A stretch of DNA of 8,146 nucleotides from Paracoccaceae bacterium (GTDB lineage: Bacteria; Pseudomonadota; Alphaproteobacteria; Rhodobacterales; Rhodobacteraceae), in NCBI GenBank assembly GCA_006227805.1, contig SBFT01000252.1, positions 1 through 8,146 on the forward strand. The letters run 5' to 3'. Positions 6,388 through 8,146 of this stretch are shown piece after piece (the first letter of the stretch is position 1; every line of letters starts with the position of its first letter). A model generated the notes under the pieces. The model had not been told where the DNA came from and ran no database searches. It saw only the letters and a list, made by a program, of their open reading frames with translations. Made by a program: the position numbers and the translations under genes.

Positions 6388-6549
6388 CGCCGGGTGCGCG
6401 CCCCCGGCGCGACGACATTCCCGGCCCGGCGGCCGGGATCACCGACTGGCTGCCTGGAGACAGGTGGGCAGAGCCCGAGGGACCGCAAGGTTCCAAAGGA
6501 CCCGGCCGCGGGGAACGCGGCGTCAGCATAACGTTCCGGAGGAAAGTTT
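6388..6549 (+). other. Non-coding, hairpin-rich pufQ-pufB leader
   Basis: No gene is visible in these 162 bases, but several potential RNA hairpins follow one another. They are CGCCGGG/CCCGGCG (6388-6394/6403-6409, 8-nt loop), TCCCGGCC/GGCCGGGA (6419-6426/6431-6438, CGGC loop), CCTG/CAGG with a GAGA (GNRA-type) tetraloop (6453-6464), and GCCGCG/CGCGGC with a GGGAA loop (6505-6510/6516-6521). None is followed by a T-tract. In Rhodobacter the pufQBALM transcript is processed between pufQ and pufB, and 5' structure protects the very stable pufBA mRNA; this leader probably serves the same purpose. The end of the region carries the pufB ribosome-binding site GGAGG (6538-6542). Confidence 0.65.
6419..6438 (+). 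other. 8-bp perfect hairpin after pufQ
   Basis: TCCCGGCC (6419-6426) pairs perfectly with GGCCGGGA (6431-6438) around a CGGC tetraloop. It lies 31 bp after the pufQ stop. There is no following T-run, so it is a candidate RNA-processing or stability structure and not an intrinsic terminator. Confidence 0.6.
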
Positions 6550-6699
6550 ATGGCTGATCATCATGACCTGTCGTTCACAGGTCTCACCGACGAGCAGGCG
6601 CAAGAATTGCACTCTGTCTACATGAGCGGGCTCTGGCTGTTTTCGGCCGTGGCCATCGTCGCTCACCTGGCAGTGTTCATCTGGCGTCCGTGGTTCTGA
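6550..6699 (+). CDS. pufB: Light-harvesting 1 (B875-type) beta apoprotein PufB
   Basis: This 49-residue single-span protein pairs with PufA and binds bacteriochlorophyll a and carotenoid in the LH1 ring around the reaction centre. The N-terminal cytoplasmic segment has the family signature LTDEQAQELHSVYMSG (residues 12-27). The membrane helix (about 28-46) holds the bacteriochlorophyll-ligand histidine H39 in the AxxxH context (A35, H39), and H21 marks the membrane edge. The C-terminus WRPWF is typical. By memory it is almost identical to R. sphaeroides LH1 beta. Start ATG 6550 has a strong GGAGG (6538-6542) 7 bp upstream, as fits a very highly expressed gene. Codon use is less G/C-biased than in the bch genes (GAT, CAT, TCT, TTT and GCA occur). 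The gap to pufA is 14 bp. Confidence 0.97.
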   Translation: MADHHDLSFTGLTDEQAQELHSVYMSGLWLFSAVAIVAHLAVFIWRPWF

Positions 6700-6713
6700 G
6701 GAGGGATTGAGAC

Positions 6714-6878
6714 ATGGCGAAGTTCTACAAGATCTGGCTCGTTTTCGATCCGCGCCGCGTGTTTGTCGCACAAGGCGTCTTCCTCTTCCTGCTGGCAGCG
6801 ATGATTCACCTCGTCCTGCTGAGCACGGAACACTTCAACTGGTTCGAGCTTGCAGCCCAGAAAGCTGCCGGCGGCTGA
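6714..6878 (+). CDS. pufA: Light-harvesting 1 alpha apoprotein PufA
   Basis: PufA is the alpha partner of the LH1 antenna heterodimer. The 54-residue product has the amphipathic N-terminal segment AKFYKIWLVFDPRRVFVAQG (2-21) and one membrane helix (about 15-37). H32 is the bacteriochlorophyll ligand in the A28xxxH32 motif (AAMIHLVLL), and W43 (FNWFE) lies at the periplasmic end, where alpha chains carry residues that tune the pigment. It is slightly shorter than the 58-residue R. sphaeroides chain, lacking part of the C-terminal tail, which in LH1 alpha may be trimmed anyway. GGAGGG (6700-6705), 8 bp upstream, begins at the base after the pufB stop. The gene is followed by the intercistronic hairpin. 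Confidence 0.97.
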   Translation: MAKFYKIWLVFDPRRVFVAQGVFLFLLAAMIHLVLLSTEHFNWFELAAQKAAGG

Positions 6879-6905
6879 GCCACGCGTGAAGTGCACCTGA
6901 AAAAG

Positions 6906-6946
6906 TCGCGGGCGGCCGCGAGCCAAGACACCGGCCGCCCGCGACA
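6906..6946 (+). other. pufA-pufL intercistronic mRNA stability hairpin
   Basis: GTCGCGGGCGGCCG (6906-6919) and CGGCCGCCCGCGAC (6933-6946) form a perfect 14-bp, G/C-rich stem with a 13-nt loop, 27 bp after the pufA stop. Only AATACC follows, not a T-run, so intrinsic termination is unlikely. In Rhodobacter, hairpins at this position block 3'-to-5' decay and leave a long-lived pufBA message, which sets the excess of LH1 over reaction centre. A weaker second pairing (CGGC 6963-6966 with GCCG 6990-6993, enclosing CCC/GGG) may add to it. Confidence 0.88.
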
Positions 6947-7014
6947 ATACCGGACAAACTGACGGCTGCCGGGATCCGACCCGAACGGGGCCGCCAAAAG
7001 CGGAGAGAGAGAAG

Positions 7015-7866
7015 ATGGCGTTGCTCAGCTTCGAGAGAAAGTATCGCGTCCGCGGAGGGACGCTGATCGGCGGCGATCTGTTCGACTTCTGGGTAGGCCC
7101 CTTCTACGTGGGCTTCTTCGGGGTCACGACAGTCTTTTTCAGCCTGTTAGGGACCATTCTGATCTTCTGGGGAGCGTCCCAGCAGGGCACGTTCAATCCC
7201 TGGCTGATCAACATCGCGCCCCCCGACCTCAGCTATGGTCTGGGCCTGGCGCCCCTGATGGAGGGCGGCCTCTGGCAGATCATCACGATCTGCGCGACCG
7301 GCGCTTTCGTCAGCTGGGCGCTGCGCGAGGTCGAGATCTGCCGCAAGCTGGGGATGGGCTATCACGTGCCCATCGGCTTCAGCTTCGCGATCCTGGCCTA
7401 TGTCACGCTGGTGATCTTCCGGCCCCTCCTGATGGGCGCCTGGGGGCACGGCTTCCCGTATGGTATCTTCAGCCACCTCGACTGGGTGTCGAACACGGGC
7501 TACGCCTACCTCCACTTCCACTACAACCCGGCCCACATGCTGGCGGTGACGCTGTTCTTCACCACCACGCTGGCCCTGGCCCTGCACGGCGCGCTGATCC
7601 TCTCCGCAGCGAACCCGGAAAAGGGCGAGGAGATGAAGACGCCGGACCACGAGGACACCTTCTTCCGCGACCTCATCGGCTACTCGATCGGCACGCTGGG
7701 CATCCACCGTCTGGGTTTCCTGCTGGCGATCAACGCCGTCTTCTTCAGCGCCGTCTGCATCATCATCTCGGGTCCGGTCTGGACCGCCGGCTGGCCGGAA
7801 TGGTGGAACTGGTGGCTCGAACTTCCGATCTGGGGTGACAACCCCATGCCCGTGGGAGGGATGTGA
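7015..7866 (+). CDS. pufL: Photosynthetic reaction centre L subunit PufL
   Basis: PufL is one of the two core subunits of the type-II (quinone) reaction centre; it has five transmembrane helices and binds the special pair, accessory pigments, QB and the iron. The gene is complete at 283 residues, close to the 282 of R. sphaeroides. Numbered without the initiator Met, all key residues are present. These are E104 (bacteriopheophytin hydrogen bond), H153 (accessory bacteriochlorophyll), Y162 (cytochrome-side electron path), H168 (special-pair hydrogen bond), H173 (special-pair ligand), H190 and H230 (iron), and E212, D213 and S223 (proton path to QB). The stretch YAYLHFHYNPAH (162-173) has L165-H166 where R. 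sphaeroides, as I recall it, has GN. The start has GGAG (7002-7005) within a purine-rich run 9 bp upstream. The stop is 2 bp from pufM. Confidence 0.98.
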   Translation: MALLSFERKYRVRGGTLIGGDLFDFWVGPFYVGFFGVTTVFFSLLGTILIFWGASQQGTFNPWLINIAPPDLSYGLGLAPLMEGGLWQIITICATGAFVSWALREVEICRKLGMGYHVPIGFSFAILAYVTLVIFRPLLMGAWGHGFPYGIFSHLDWVSNTGYAYLHFHYNPAHMLAVTLFFTTTLALALHGALILSAANPEKGEEMKTPDHEDTFFRDLIGYSIGTLGIHRLGFLLAINAVFFSAVCIIISGPVWTAGWPEWWNWWLELPIWGDNPMPVGGM

Positions 7867-7868
7867 TC

Positions 7869-8146
7869 ATGGCCATCCGCGAATATCAGAACATCTTCAC
7901 CCAGGTTCAGGTGCAAGGCGCGCCTGAATGGGGGATGGACGACAGCGGCCAGATGCGGCGCGAGCGGGTGGGCAAACCCGGCTTCTCGACACTGGTCGGC
8001 TGGTTCGGCAACGCGCAGCTGGGACCCATCTACCTTGGCAGCTTCGGCGTCATCTCGCTGGCCACGGGCCTGATCTGGTTCAACATCGTCGGCATGAACA
8101 TGCTGGCGCAGGTCGGCTGGTCGATCCCCGAATTCATCCGCCAGCT
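7869..8146 (+). CDS. pufM: Photosynthetic reaction centre M subunit PufM, 5' part
   Basis: The first 92 codons of the M subunit are present; the window ends inside the gene. The N-terminal EYQNIFTQVQVQG (residues 5-17) is the family signature of the cytoplasmic surface segment. FSTLVGWFGNAQLGPIYLG (39-57) leads into the first membrane helix (about 52-75). The QB-side and special-pair ligands (equivalents of H182, H202, H219, E234, H266) lie downstream and cannot be checked. The stretch MNMLAQVGWSIPEFIRQL (76-93, the last codon partial) resembles Roseobacter-type M subunits more than R. sphaeroides. The start ATG 7869 has a very strong GGGAGGG (7854-7860) 8 bp upstream, inside the end of pufL. 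Whether pufX or pufC follows is not visible. Confidence 0.97.
   Translation, partial: MAIREYQNIFTQVQVQGAPEWGMDDSGQMRRERVGKPGFSTLVGWFGNAQLGPIYLGSFGVISLATGLIWFNIVGMNMLAQVGWSIPEFIRQ

Noticed and set aside
6707..6889. Open frame overlapping pufA in another frame
   Set aside because: pufA itself (6714-6878) is unmistakable LH1 alpha with its own ribosome-binding site; the overlapping frame has no recognisable features.
6906..6946. Intrinsic transcription terminator after pufA
   Set aside because: The stem is strong but is followed by AATACC and not a T-run, and pufL/pufM must be transcribed through it.
1..8146. CRISPR arrays, insertion sequences, tRNA or rRNA genes, phage or defence genes
   Set aside because: No repeated spacer arrays, transposase frames, terminal inverted repeats or structural RNA signatures were seen; essentially the whole window is accounted for by photosynthesis genes and short regulatory gaps.

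Overview
The window is a stretch of a purple-bacterial photosynthesis gene cluster, all on the + strand. Gene order is crtF (3' part), bchC, bchX, a small unnamed ORF, bchY, bchZ, pufQ, pufB, pufA, pufL, pufM (5' part). This is the carotenoid-bacteriochlorophyll-puf superoperon layout of Rhodobacterales. The high GC content, the strong preference for G/C-ending codons, crtF (spheroidene-type carotenoid pathway), pufQ, and PufB/PufA/PufL/PufM sequences of Rhodobacter/Roseobacter type all point to an alphaproteobacterium of the Rhodobacteraceae/Roseobacter group. The species cannot be named from this window.

Region by region: 1-876 is the C-terminal three quarters of the hydroxyneurosporene O-methyltransferase CrtF. 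877-1006 is a regulatory gap. It carries a sigma-70-like promoter whose -35 and -10 boxes each lie inside a perfect TGT-N12-ACA palindrome, and the two palindromes are 8 bp apart, which is the classic CrtJ/PpsR repressor arrangement. 1007-6166 holds bchC, bchX, bchY and bchZ, for the late steps of bacteriochlorophyll a synthesis: reduction of chlorin ring B by the nitrogenase-like chlorophyllide a reductase BchXYZ, and oxidation of the 3-hydroxyethyl side chain by BchC. A 55-codon ORF at 2936-3103, overlapping both bchX and bchY, is the least explained gene. pufQ at 6163-6387 overlaps the bchZ stop. 6388-6549 is a non-coding, hairpin-rich leader. pufB (6550-6699) and pufA (6714-6878) encode the LH1 beta and alpha apoproteins. 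6879-7014 contains a 14-bp perfect hairpin typical of the pufA-pufL mRNA stability element. pufL is complete and pufM runs off the end of the window.

The genes form one functional unit: pigment synthesis (crtF, bchCXYZ), a pigment-delivery/assembly factor (pufQ) and the apoproteins that bind the pigment (pufBALM). From bchC to pufQ every junction is an overlap or a 1-bp gap, implying co-transcription and translational coupling. Repression at the bchC promoter and differential mRNA stability around pufBA are the two control layers visible in the DNA.

No unknown large system is present. The items most worth a second look are the small coupled ORF between bchX and bchY and a sharply bounded patch of A/T-ending, rare codons inside bchZ (about 4775-4927) whose protein sequence looks ordinary.
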